Origin: Methanothrix sp.
GTDB taxonomy: Archaea > Halobacteriota > Methanosarcinia > Methanotrichales > Methanotrichaceae
NCBI GenBank assembly: GCA_011620785.1
Contig: WOYM01000006.1
Location: 1 to 30,570, forward strand
Length of the DNA stretch: 30,570 nucleotides
Direction: 5' to 3'
Position 1 is the stretch's first letter; each line of letters opens with the position of its first letter. The notes below the pieces were generated by a model. The model did not search any database and was not told the origin of the DNA. It saw nothing but the letters and a program-made list of their open reading frames with translations. This document shows positions 14,797 through 22,792 of this stretch, piece after piece. The translations under genes were made by a program, and so were the position numbers.

Positions 14797-16375
14797 GGAT
14801 CTGACAGTTCGATTCGGCGAAGTTGTAGCTCTTCGTAATTTGAATCTGGTCATCGAGGAGGGAGAATCGGTCGGCATTTTGGGAAGGAGCGGTTCAGGCA
14901 AAAGCGTCTTGATGCATGTCTTGCGTGGCGTGGAATCATTCCAGGATATATCTGGCAGTGTGATCTACCACGTCGCCAGATGCAGTAAATGCCATCATGT
15001 AGAGCCACCCAGCCATGTAGGAAAAAGCTGCAAGTGCGGGAGCACTCTGGAGCCATTTGATGCCGATTTCGTATCTCTGGATATAAACGATCCTCTCAGG
15101 CGCGACGTTGTGAGGAGGATTGCCATAATGTTGCAGAGGACCTTTGCACTTTATGGAGACGAGCGGGTGATCGTGAACGTGATGCGCGCGGTGGAGGAGA
15201 CGGGAGACACCATGAGCGTTCATGTAGCTGCAGACCTGCTGGACGAGGTCGATCTATCCCATAGGCTGATGCATGTAGCCCGAGAGCTGTCTGGGGGAGA
15301 GAAGCAGCGCGTTGTCCTGGCCCGCCAGCTGGCCAAATCTCCCATGATTCTGCTGGCAGACGAGCCAACGGGAACTCTCGACCCAGCCACAGCCAGGGTG
15401 GTTCACGATTCCATCAAGCGGGCGGTCAACGACTTCAAGATGACCCTGATCATCACCAGCCACTGGGAAGATGTCATGATCGAGCTGACCCAGAGGGCTA
15501 TTTTGCTTGATCAGGGAGAGATCAAGGCAGAAGGCAAGCCAAAGGATGTAGCCGATCAGTTCCTGGCCATGGCTGGAACTTTGGCCAAGCGGGAAGAGGT
15601 CGAGCTGGGCGAGCCGATAATCAAGGCCAATGGCCTTTCGAAGAGATACATCAGCATAGACCGGGGTGTGGTAAAGGCGGTGGATGAGGTCAGCCTGGAG
15701 GTCAATGAGGGCGAGATCTTCGGTCTGGTGGGCATCTCTGGGGGCGGCAAGACCACTCTCTCCAAGATGATCAGCGGCATTCTCACTCCCACCGGCGGCA
15801 GCATCTCAGTGCGGGTGGGAGACGAATGGGTGGACATGACCGTCCTCGGTTCAAACGGCCGAGGGCGAGCCACCAAATACATCGGCATTCTCCATCAGGA
15901 ATATACCCTCTATCCCTCTCGCAGCGTTATCGAGAACCTGACGGAAGCCATAGGTCTCTCTCTTCCCTTCGAGCTGGCTGAGAGAAAAGCTATTCACACT
16001 CTGGAGACGGTTGGGTTTTCAGAAGAGCAGGCAGAAGCAGTGCTGGAGAAGATGCCCCATGAGCTCTCCGAGGGTGAGAGGCACAGGGTGGCCATGGCGC
16101 AGGTCTTGATAAAAGAGCCGAGGATAGTGGTCCTGGACGAACCCACGGGAACGATGGATGCCATCACCAAGATCGAGGTCACGAATTCCATCCTCAATGC
16201 CCGCGAGGAGCTGGGCGAGACGTTCATTATAGTGAGCCATGACATGGATTTCGTGAAGAACGTCTGTGATCGGGCCATGCTTATGCGTAATGGCCGGGCT
16301 ATATTCACCGGCCTGCCTGACGAGGTCTTAAGCAAGATCACAGAAGAGGAAGAGAAGGAGATGCAGGGGAGTTAA
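14765..16375 (+). CDS. atwA: Methyl-coenzyme M reductase activation component A2 (twin ABC ATPase)
   Basis: The 536 residues form two ABC-ATPase domains without membrane segments. The first has Walker A GRSGSGKS (about 40-47), signature LSGGEKQR and Walker B ILLADEPTGTLD. The second has Walker A GISGGGKT, signature LSEGERHR and Walker B IVVLDEPTGTMD. Between the first Walker A and signature is a four-cysteine insert (C73, C76, C89, C91: CSKC and CKCG), a probable metal site seen in AtwA. AtwA supplies ATP hydrolysis for reductive activation of the nickel cofactor F430 of methyl-coenzyme M reductase. It heads an operon of methanogenesis marker genes, with the next start two bases after its stop. 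The leader ORF overlaps its start. Confidence 0.95.
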   Translation: MINLAPFIEIKDLTVRFGEVVALRNLNLVIEEGESVGILGRSGSGKSVLMHVLRGVESFQDISGSVIYHVARCSKCHHVEPPSHVGKSCKCGSTLEPFDADFVSLDINDPLRRDVVRRIAIMLQRTFALYGDERVIVNVMRAVEETGDTMSVHVAADLLDEVDLSHRLMHVARELSGGEKQRVVLARQLAKSPMILLADEPTGTLDPATARVVHDSIKRAVNDFKMTLIITSHWEDVMIELTQRAILLDQGEIKAEGKPKDVADQFLAMAGTLAKREEVELGEPIIKANGLSKRYISIDRGVVKAVDEVSLEVNEGEIFGLVGISGGGKTTLSKMISGILTPTGGSISVRVGDEWVDMTVLGSNGRGRATKYIGILHQEYTLYPSRSVIENLTEAIGLSLPFELAERKAIHTLETVGFSEEQAEAVLEKMPHELSEGERHRVAMAQVLIKEPRIVVLDEPTGTMDAITKIEVTNSILNAREELGETFIIVSHDMDFVKNVCDRAMLMRNGRAIFTGLPDEVLSKITEEEEKEMQGS

Positions 16376-16376
16376 T

Positions 16377-17900
16377 TTGAGAATCTTCGTTGACGGCAAA
16401 GAGATTGAGCTGGCAGCTGGAGCTTGTCTGGCTGATGCCCTGCAAAAAGCAGGCAACCATCCTGCCAAAGACGCTATCGTGGGGGTGGTCAAAGGCCGGG
16501 GCGAGAAATCGCGTCAGACCAACTCTTACTGGCTCAATACCACCAAAGGCAAAATCCGAATTGAGCTTTTAGAAAATGAGCTGCAGAAGATATGGCATGA
16601 GGTCGTGGAAAAGATCTCAGGCACTCAGGTGAGATGGGCTTCAGCAGATGGCATAGCCTTTGGGCCGTTCTCATCCAGAATATCTTTTGCCAGGGATGCG
16701 CATGAGTACAATCGCTGGGAGGTGGTCTTAGGCGCGGCTGGCTTTGATGCAGATAACACTCAGCTGATATTCATGCAAAGGAGGCATTCAGCTGTTTACG
16801 GCACGCCCAAGGATGGAGGGGTGTTTGCCCATGTCGTAGGAGGCAAGAACACCCTTGACCGGCTGGAGACCGGGGACAGAATTGAGTCTATAGAGCCAAT
16901 TGTGGAATGGCAGGACCTGACTGAGAAGATGTCCACCCTGGATCTAACTCTGCCCGTGGATGAGGGCATGGAGATCTATACTCGGGTCCAAGCAGAACTC
17001 ATCGAGGACGCGCCACTTGGTGCGGAGTTCTTCCTCGCTTTGACCAGAGACGGCACTTTCAGGGTTGATTCCGTATCCAGCTCTTATATCTCATCCGACC
17101 ATCTTCTGACGGAGCACGTTGCATATGAGCATCGTGAGCCCCGTCTGGAGGGCGTGGTCACGGTCAGAACGACCGGACGGGGTCTGGGCAGGATCTTCAT
17201 CTACAAGCATGATCGCACCTCGAATCCCAGCCATTCTGTAGTGGCGAGGGTAATCAAAGGCATGGACATGGTCAAACTGGCAAAGCCCGGCCAGATGATA
17301 ACATTTGATGTAACCCCTGAGCGCATAATGCTGCTGGGCAAGTTCCTGGTGGATGCCAGGCAGGAGATGGAGCAACGAGGAATTGAGGCAGAGGTTGAGG
17401 GCTACGAGGGCGAGGATGCAGTTGTGGTCAGGCAAGTGCCTGGAGCCACCATGGAGATTCTGAAAGCAAAAAAGGTGCGAATCTCATCCATTCCCTCCAA
17501 TCGCCTCATCTCCGTGCAGCTCTACCATGACCTGGCCCCCAAGAGCCTGGACTATTTCCGCCATGTCACCGGCCTCAAAGAAAAGCCTGTTGGGCCATTG
17601 CCTGTCTACTTCACCTACGAGAACACCCTGCTCTTCAAGCCGGAGGTCGAGGCGGTGAGCTACAAGGAGCTACTTCCAGAGAACAAGCCAACTGGGCCTG
17701 TGCCTGCCGGCTCGATAGGCATCTCTAACCAGGTCTCAAAGAATATCGGTCTGGTGGGCATCCGGCTGGAGGAGGATAAGAGATACGGCCCCTCGGGCGA
17801 GAAGTTCGAGGCTACGAACATCATCGGTCGTGTTTTAGAGCCGGATAAGCTCAGAGATGTGAAGGAAGGAGAGACGATCTACATTCGGGAGGAACGGTAA
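16377..17900 (+). CDS. mmp3: Methanogenesis marker protein 3 (Mmp3)
   Basis: At 507 residues it matches the marker-3 family (UPF0288) in length and content. An N-terminal ubiquitin/ThiS-like region (MRIFVDGKEIELAAGACLAD) leads into GTPKDGGVFAHVVGGKNTLD. Toward the end, SIPSNRLISVQLYHDLAPKS followed by LDYFRHVTGL resembles a cyclophilin-type fold. Mmp3 is reported with McrC, Mmp7 and Mmp17 in the MCR activation machinery. The start is a TTG at 16377, right after AGGGGAGTTAA, two bases past the atwA stop. No ATG fits, since the first in-frame one would remove the conserved N-terminus. The next gene's ATG overlaps this gene's stop (TAATG). Confidence 0.93.
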   Translation: MRIFVDGKEIELAAGACLADALQKAGNHPAKDAIVGVVKGRGEKSRQTNSYWLNTTKGKIRIELLENELQKIWHEVVEKISGTQVRWASADGIAFGPFSSRISFARDAHEYNRWEVVLGAAGFDADNTQLIFMQRRHSAVYGTPKDGGVFAHVVGGKNTLDRLETGDRIESIEPIVEWQDLTEKMSTLDLTLPVDEGMEIYTRVQAELIEDAPLGAEFFLALTRDGTFRVDSVSSSYISSDHLLTEHVAYEHREPRLEGVVTVRTTGRGLGRIFIYKHDRTSNPSHSVVARVIKGMDMVKLAKPGQMITFDVTPERIMLLGKFLVDARQEMEQRGIEAEVEGYEGEDAVVVRQVPGATMEILKAKKVRISSIPSNRLISVQLYHDLAPKSLDYFRHVTGLKEKPVGPLPVYFTYENTLLFKPEVEAVSYKELLPENKPTGPVPAGSIGISNQVSKNIGLVGIRLEEDKRYGPSGEKFEATNIIGRVLEPDKLRDVKEGETIYIREER

Positions 17901-18313
17901 TGTTGGTCACTAAGTATCTAATAATGTCCTCTGAGTCCAATATTCTCCCTTCGGATATCGCCATGAAGATCTATGGTTCAGGCTATGATGTCCTGGTTAA
18001 GGAGACCTGTTTCGGCGTTATTATCAACGGGGAAGAGGAGGTTATAGAGAAGCTTCTTAAGGAGATTCGCAGTCTGGATCCAGCCGGCATATTCGTCAAA
18101 GATCGGGGATTTCCACCGGGCGACCCAAGGCGCTGCCGCGGTCGCAGAGGCGGAGGAGCCAGGCCAGGCTTCTACATGATCGAGTCTGAGTCAAAGCTGC
18201 TGCCTATGATCTCCAGGGCTTTAGCCTCGGAGGAGGAGTGTGAGCCTGTTCCAGAAAAGAAGGCACGTCCCATTCCTCTTGAGAGGCTGGAAGAGATCGC
18301 AAAAGAAGATTAA
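17900..18313 (+). CDS. mmp6: Methanogenesis marker protein 6 (Mmp6)
   Basis: The 137 residues match the marker-6 family: ESNILPSDIAMKIYGSGYDV, VKETCFGVIINGEEEVIEKL and FVKDRGFPPGDPRRCRGRRG, continuing GGARPGFYMIE. The RRCRGRRGGGARPG stretch is strongly basic and may contact RNA or an acidic partner. The C-terminus is acidic and charged. The ATG at 17900 overlaps the mmp3 stop. An in-frame ATG at 17924 (MSSESN) is also possible. The biochemical role is unknown; the position inside the MCR activation operon and its near universality in methanogens point to MCR maturation or protection. Confidence 0.92.
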   Translation: MLVTKYLIMSSESNILPSDIAMKIYGSGYDVLVKETCFGVIINGEEEVIEKLLKEIRSLDPAGIFVKDRGFPPGDPRRCRGRRGGGARPGFYMIESESKLLPMISRALASEEECEPVPEKKARPIPLERLEEIAKED

Positions 18314-18328
18314 TTCTGAGGTAAATCA

Positions 18329-18766
18329 ATGGCAAAAGTAATCGTTTATCCTCCCACCAGCATGATCCTCTCGGACCTTGTGGACAGGATGGGCCACAAG
18401 GCGCTTGTTGTTCCCGAAGTGGTGAGAAAGCTCGCAACCGATAATAATCTCGCCTCACCGCCTTTGAATGTCACTTCTGAGGAGCCCAAGAAAGGGCTTC
18501 GCTATGCTGCAGTAGATGTCCCTTCAGGAATCCGGGGCAGAATGGCCCTGATTGGCCCGATAATCGAGGAAGCCGAGGCTGCGATCATCGTCCAGGACCC
18601 GGGGTGGCTCACAGGATGCGCGGGATGCAACAGGACCAATGAGCTGGTCAGGCTGCTGATCAGGACCAAAGGAATTCCCATTCTGGACCTCTCTTACCCC
18701 TCCAATGATGCCGAGGCCAGGGATTTCGTGCAGAAGATCAAGAATTTCTTGGGGGATTTAAAGTGA
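18329..18766 (+). CDS. mmp5: Methanogenesis marker protein 5 (Mmp5)
   Basis: The 145 residues match the marker-5 family: KVIVYPPTSMILSDLVDRMG, RGRMALIGPIIEEAEAAIIV and DPGWLTGCAGCNRTNELV. The CAGC motif (C97 and C100) is a CxxC that could bind metal or form a redox disulfide. The repeated proline and hydrophobic strands suggest a Rossmann-like alpha/beta fold. Function is unknown. The ATG follows GAGGT at good spacing, 15 bases after mmp6. The stop overlaps the GTG start of mmp15 (GTGA), so the two are translationally coupled. Confidence 0.92.
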   Translation: MAKVIVYPPTSMILSDLVDRMGHKALVVPEVVRKLATDNNLASPPLNVTSEEPKKGLRYAAVDVPSGIRGRMALIGPIIEEAEAAIIVQDPGWLTGCAGCNRTNELVRLLIRTKGIPILDLSYPSNDAEARDFVQKIKNFLGDLK

Positions 18767-19989
18767 TTCGCATTGCACAGCTCTCCTGTGGCGCAGAGTA
18801 CAGTGGCATTCAAAAAGAGATCGAAAGGGCGGCAGAGACCTTTGGGGCCAAGATAGTCTACCCGGAGGTCTCTTTAGATGACATACTCAATGTGGAAGAG
18901 AAGTTCGGGGTGCGAGTGGCTTCGGGAGATCTCAACCTGGCCATAGCTCGAGCAGTGAGAATTGTGGAGAACCCAGACCTCGCCGATGCTGTGGTGGTCA
19001 TGACCTGCTTCCGATGCGCTGAGGCGGCCATCATCCGCTCAGAGATCCGAAAGTACATCCACGAAAACTCCAAGATTCCCGTCTTGAGCTACTCATTCAC
19101 CGAGAGGACCACAGCAGAGACGCTGCTTACCCGTATGGAAGCTCTGGTTACCACGGTCAAGTACAGAGGCCTCCTGGCCCGGGAGAAGCAGAAGGGCCTC
19201 ACCGCGGGAATCGACTCTGGATCCACCACCACCAAGTCAGTGGTGATGAGAGACAATAAAGTGATAGGCACTGGCTGGGTTCCCACCACAGAGGTCTTGA
19301 AGAGCGCAGAGGATGCTTTTCAGGAGGCTCTCAAGGCCGCAGGGGTCAATAAAGAGGATATCCAAGCAGTGGGCGTTACCGGGTACGGTCGATTTCTGGT
19401 GGGCAAGCATATCAATGCCAAGCTCATCCAGGAGGAGATCACCGTTAACTCCAAGGGAGCAGTCTTCCTGGCAGATGCTCAGAAGGGGCCGGCAACAGTT
19501 ATCGATATCGGCGGCATGGACAACAAGGCCATATCGGTCCAGGACGGAATTCCCGGGGGCTTTACCATGGGCGGAATATGCGCCGGTGCATCCGGCCGGT
19601 TCCTGGAGCTCGCCGCCCGCCGTCTGGGAGTCGACATCACCGAATTGGGCAAACTGGCCCTGAAGGGAGACTACAGGAAAGTGGCCATGAACAGCTACTG
19701 CATAGTCTTCGGCACTCAGAGCCTGGTCAACAGCCTCTCCATGGGCAACAAGCCCGAGGATGTGGCTATGGCTGCCTGCCACTCCGTTGCTGAGCAGGTA
19801 TATGAGCAGCAGCTGCAGGAGGTAGAGGTCAAAGAGCCGGTGATCATGGTAGGCGGAACCTCGCTCATCGAAGGCCTGCCCAAAGCGATGGAGGAGCTAT
19901 TGCAGGTCAAGGTGACCGTTCCCCCCTATGCCCAATATATCGGGGCTGTAGGCGCAGCTCTCCTGGTATCGGGGCTGCTGGAGGGCTGA
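18763..19989 (+). CDS. mmp15: Methanogenesis marker protein 15 (Mmp15), BcrAD/BadF-type ATPase
   Basis: The protein has 408 residues. An N-terminal unknown part (1-145, with MTCFRCAE) precedes an ASKHA-fold ATPase of the 2-hydroxyacyl-CoA dehydratase activator type. Its motifs are GIDSGSTTTKSVVM (phosphate 1), VGVTGYGR, VIDIGGMDNKAI (phosphate 2) and MVGGTSLIEGLP. C273 in GGICAGASGRFLE and C313 in NSYCIVFGTQS match the two cysteines that hold the bridging 4Fe-4S cluster in activators such as HgdC and BcrA. That implies an ATP-driven low-potential electron donor, chemically suitable for reducing the F430 nickel or another cofactor. Its role in methanogens is not settled. GTG start overlapping the mmp5 stop. 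Confidence 0.93.
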   Translation: MIRIAQLSCGAEYSGIQKEIERAAETFGAKIVYPEVSLDDILNVEEKFGVRVASGDLNLAIARAVRIVENPDLADAVVVMTCFRCAEAAIIRSEIRKYIHENSKIPVLSYSFTERTTAETLLTRMEALVTTVKYRGLLAREKQKGLTAGIDSGSTTTKSVVMRDNKVIGTGWVPTTEVLKSAEDAFQEALKAAGVNKEDIQAVGVTGYGRFLVGKHINAKLIQEEITVNSKGAVFLADAQKGPATVIDIGGMDNKAISVQDGIPGGFTMGGICAGASGRFLELAARRLGVDITELGKLALKGDYRKVAMNSYCIVFGTQSLVNSLSMGNKPEDVAMAACHSVAEQVYEQQLQEVEVKEPVIMVGGTSLIEGLPKAMEELLQVKVTVPPYAQYIGAVGAALLVSGLLEG

Positions 19990-19990
19990 G

Positions 19991-20563
19991 ATGGACCCAA
20001 TGGAGGTCTTCAAGATAGAGGTGACCGGCGGGGAGGAGTACGGAGCCAAGAAGTATCGAGAGATAATAATGGACATCCTGCAGGACCTGGGTCTAATCAG
20101 GTCCATTGGCAGGCTTTATGTCTATGTCGACATTTCAGTTCCAGTCTTCGCAGTCTACGGCCTCCTCCGTTCCGGCATACCGCCCCTTACGGTCAAGGAT
20201 GTGGGAGATGTGATGAAGGTCGGAGGCGGCCACCAGATCAAGATCAATGATGAAGAGCATATGGCAGACCTCCTTACGGCTTTGTGGAAGCGATATGGGC
20301 GGGAGAGGGTGGAACAACCGGCAAGGGACATTGTGATCATAGCCTCAGATTCCTCGCCTGCCGATCTGATGGTTACGGATATGGAAGCGGAGTTCCTGCA
20401 GGATCTGACCGATGCCCTGGTCAGAGTAGTGCCGGAAGGATTTCGCAACCGGCGAAACATCATGACCAAAGACAGCTTCTTTTTCGTCGCTGCCGAGGAG
20501 TCGATCAAGCCGGAGCTGATATCAGAGATCGAAGAGAAGATCCGGGAGATGGAGAATGCTTGA
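19991..20563 (+). CDS. mmp17: Methanogenesis marker protein 17 (Mmp17)
   Basis: The 190 residues match the marker-17 family: VFKIEVTGGEEYGAKKYREI, IGRLYVYVDISVPVFAVYGL, LTVKDVGDVMKVGGGHQIKI and TKDSFFFVAAEESIKPELI. No cysteine cluster is seen. Mmp17 is reported as a partner of McrC, Mmp3 and Mmp7 in MCR activation. The ATG starts one base after the mmp15 stop with GGAGGG upstream. The gene overlaps the start of mmp7 by 8 bases, which implies coupled translation and fits a stoichiometric complex with Mmp7. Confidence 0.93.
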   Translation: MDPMEVFKIEVTGGEEYGAKKYREIIMDILQDLGLIRSIGRLYVYVDISVPVFAVYGLLRSGIPPLTVKDVGDVMKVGGGHQIKINDEEHMADLLTALWKRYGRERVEQPARDIVIIASDSSPADLMVTDMEAEFLQDLTDALVRVVPEGFRNRRNIMTKDSFFFVAAEESIKPELISEIEEKIREMENA

Positions 20564-21479
20564 GCCTGTGATGTTCACCGGAGGGTTGTACAAGCACGAC
20601 CTGGTACTGGAGCTGGTGGAAGACCTGGGCGGCTACATCCTGCAGAAGAATGTTACTCAGACGGAGATCATCCTTTTATTGCTGGTTCCTTCAGAGGACA
20701 TGAATGCTCTGGAGATCCTGAGCCGAGATCTCAGAGGGGAGCTGGTAAGGGCACCGCTGGCGGGAACAGAGGTGGCAGTGGTCACACCCACCCTGGCCAT
20801 TCATCATCTGCCCCATGTGGCCTGCGATATCGCCGAGTATCTGCGCAGGCACGGCTCCAAGAGCAACATGCTGGGACTGGCTCGGGGTGTGGGCAGGGAG
20901 ATCGCCCAGATAAATGAGTATGAGACCGCTCTGATAAACGAGCATGATGCCGCAGTCTTCATCTTCGGCAACTTCGAGAACTGCATCAAGAAGAAAGAGG
21001 ACCTCTACCGGAATATCAGCGTGCCTGTCATAATCACCGGTGGGCCGAAGATAGATCCAGAAGAGCTGCCCTATGCCTTTGGCTATGTGCCGTCCATCGG
21101 CAGGATGGCTCACAGGACCCGCAAGGCCACGGAGATTGGATCCCTGGACAATATCGTCGAGATGGTGGGACGGGCGCTGGACAAAACCCGGGAAGCAATC
21201 GCCAAGGATCCTCTGACCACCTCACCGCCCAGGGTGATGGATGCGGTGCGAGAGCAGGTTCCGGAGGTCGAGTTCTCCTATTCTCCTCTGCCAATTGCCC
21301 TCAATCTAACAGGGGTGCGGGTGAAGCTTCCTTATGAAGGCTATCGGGATAAGGTGGCAGCAGTTACCTTCGATGAAGGTGTCAAGCTAGGCGAGGTGGC
21401 TGATATCAGGCCCTCGAGGATGAAGGATTATATACTGGTGAGGATACTGCCCAGTTCGGAGACTGGATTCGTATTCTAA
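20556..21479 (+). CDS. mmp7: Methanogenesis marker protein 7 (Mmp7)
   Basis: The 307 residues match the marker-7 family, beginning MFTGGLYKHDLVLELVEDLG. VVTPTLAIHHLPHVACDIAE, VFIFGNFENCIKKKEDLYRN and MKDYILVRILPSSETGFVF follow. The Cys residues of HVACD and ENCIKKK could be cluster ligands: Mmp7 is described as part of the MCR activation complex with unusual iron-sulfur clusters. It overlaps mmp17 by 8 bases and is the last of the marker genes here. McrC, the remaining core partner, is not encoded in this window. Confidence 0.93.
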   Translation: MLEPVMFTGGLYKHDLVLELVEDLGGYILQKNVTQTEIILLLLVPSEDMNALEILSRDLRGELVRAPLAGTEVAVVTPTLAIHHLPHVACDIAEYLRRHGSKSNMLGLARGVGREIAQINEYETALINEHDAAVFIFGNFENCIKKKEDLYRNISVPVIITGGPKIDPEELPYAFGYVPSIGRMAHRTRKATEIGSLDNIVEMVGRALDKTREAIAKDPLTTSPPRVMDAVREQVPEVEFSYSPLPIALNLTGVRVKLPYEGYRDKVAAVTFDEGVKLGEVADIRPSRMKDYILVRILPSSETGFVF

Positions 21480-21531
21480 GGATCTGGAGATTAGAGGGAT
21501 TTGGGCGAGAGGCTACAGGAGTCTGATAATC

Positions 21532-21984
21532 ATGAGCTTTGAAGATGAGCTTGATGCCATTTTGGTCAAGGGAAAAGACAAAGCAGCCAAGGACATTTTG
21601 AAGGCAGTGGAGAGGACCTATGGCGAGGTGCCCTATATCTTTCAGTTCATGGAGGATGACTCTGAGCTGCTCATCACCAAGGTGTTGCACAACAATGCCA
21701 TATTGAGGAGCTCTAACCTGGATGCAAAGACGGTGGAGCTGATCTCGGTGGCTGTCTCTGCAGCATTGCGGTGCAGCCACTGCCTGAGGCTGCACATCCG
21801 GATGGCTGGAAGCCTGGGGGTGCCGGATGATCAGGTTGCTGCGGCCATATTTCTCGCCGGGAACCTGGTGAACGCCAGCGTGCTTGCGACCGCGGCGCGT
21901 AATCTGGATGAGGAGCGAGAGATCTGTCGGTCCTGTGAGATAGCAAGCGAGACCTGCGAGATCAATGGAAGGGGGGAGGATTGA
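21532..21984 (+). CDS. Carboxymuconolactone decarboxylase-like (AhpD-fold) protein with CxxC
   Basis: The 150 residues have the CMD/AhpD fold. The core is DAKTVELISVAVSAALRCSHC followed by LRLHIRMAG, with the reactive CxxCxxxH (C81, C84, H88) typical of AhpD-like thiol redox proteins, then LGVPDDQVAAAIFLAGN. A C-terminal tail carries three more cysteines (C132, C135 in CRSC; C142 in ETCEI), unusual for the family and able to bind metal or add a second disulfide. ATG with AGGAG upstream, 52 bases after mmp7 and on the same strand. It may be cotranscribed with the MCR activation genes and act in thiol redox control, but that is inference. Confidence 0.82.
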   Translation: MSFEDELDAILVKGKDKAAKDILKAVERTYGEVPYIFQFMEDDSELLITKVLHNNAILRSSNLDAKTVELISVAVSAALRCSHCLRLHIRMAGSLGVPDDQVAAAIFLAGNLVNASVLATAARNLDEEREICRSCEIASETCEINGRGED

Positions 21985-21996
21985 CCCTCTCCTTCC

Positions 21997-22206
21997 TTGA
22001 GCTTCATCCGGGATACTCTCAAGTTCATCGCCAGCGGACCGAAAAGCCTGGAACAGATATGCCAAAGGTTTAACCTCAGCCCGGAGAAGGCAGACTATCA
22101 CCTCTCTATGCTGGAGACGGCTCTGGTGACCAAAAGGTGTGGAGAGATTCTGGATATCACTCCCACCGGCGTCCTCTACCTGGAGAATGTTGAAGCCAGG
22201 CGCTGA
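21997..22206 (+). CDS. Small winged-helix protein
   Basis: The 69 residues look like a stand-alone winged helix: IRDTLKFIASGPKSLEQICQ, then FNLSPEKADYHLSMLETAL and a wing with ITPTGVLYLENV. The helix-turn-helix EQICQRFNLSPEKADYHLSM recalls ArsR or FeoC-type small regulators. One Cys (KRCGE) lies before the wing. The only in-frame start is TTG at 21997, 12 bases after the CMD-like stop, whose GGGGGAGGA may serve as a distant ribosome binding site. It is probably cotranscribed with the preceding genes and could be an operon-linked regulator. Confidence 0.65.
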   Translation: MSFIRDTLKFIASGPKSLEQICQRFNLSPEKADYHLSMLETALVTKRCGEILDITPTGVLYLENVEARR

Positions 22207-22312
22207 TCTTATTTAGGGATACTGATTTTCTAGAAACGCTAAGGTCGGAGCTATCTACATAGAACGATTCTAGGGCGAGAAGACAAATGCAATCGAGAAG
22301 AAGGCGAAGCTG

Positions 22313-22792
22313 ATGATCCTCAGAATAATAGCAGTCGGGCGCCTGCGGGAGAGCTTCTGGCAGGATGCCGCTGCAGACTACATCCGCCGCCTCCGTCCTT
22401 ACGCCCGTCTGGATATGGTGGAGGTGGCCATCAGCTCGAAGGAGGCCGCATCTCCTGCGGCAGAGATCAGGGCCATGGAGGCGGAAGGGGCCGCGATTCT
22501 CGAAAAGCTCAAGCGCCATTCGGGTCCGGTGATAGCCTTGGACCGGACAGGAGATGCCCTGGATTCGCAGCAGCTGGCGAAAAGGCTGGAGGATTTGATT
22601 CTGGAAGGAAGATCGGAGGTGGCCTTCATCATAGGCGGCCCCCTGGGTCTGGCGCCAGCGGTATTAGACCGGGCGGATCTGCTTTTATCCTTCTCTCCGA
22701 TGACTTTTCCTCATCAGCTGATGCGGGTGATCCTCCTGGAGCAGATATATCGCAGCTTCAGAATAATGCATCATGAGCCTTATCACAAGTGA
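22313..22792 (+). CDS. rlmH: 23S rRNA (pseudouridine1915-N3)-methyltransferase RlmH
   Basis: The 159 residues match RlmH (YbeA/SPOUT family) in length and motifs: LRIIAVGRLRESFWQDAAAD at the N-terminus, VIALDRTGDALDSQQLAKRL in the middle, and the knotted SAM-binding end. That end has AFIIGGPLGLAPAVLDRADL, FSPMTFPHQLMRVILLEQIY and the closing HHEPYHK. It methylates pseudouridine 1915 (E. coli numbering) in helix 69 of 23S rRNA. RlmH is best known from bacteria and occurs in some archaea. It overlaps the end of the convergent secreted-protein gene by about 10 bases. Confidence 0.93.
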   Translation: MILRIIAVGRLRESFWQDAAADYIRRLRPYARLDMVEVAISSKEAASPAAEIRAMEAEGAAILEKLKRHSGPVIALDRTGDALDSQQLAKRLEDLILEGRSEVAFIIGGPLGLAPAVLDRADLLLSFSPMTFPHQLMRVILLEQIYRSFRIMHHEPYHK

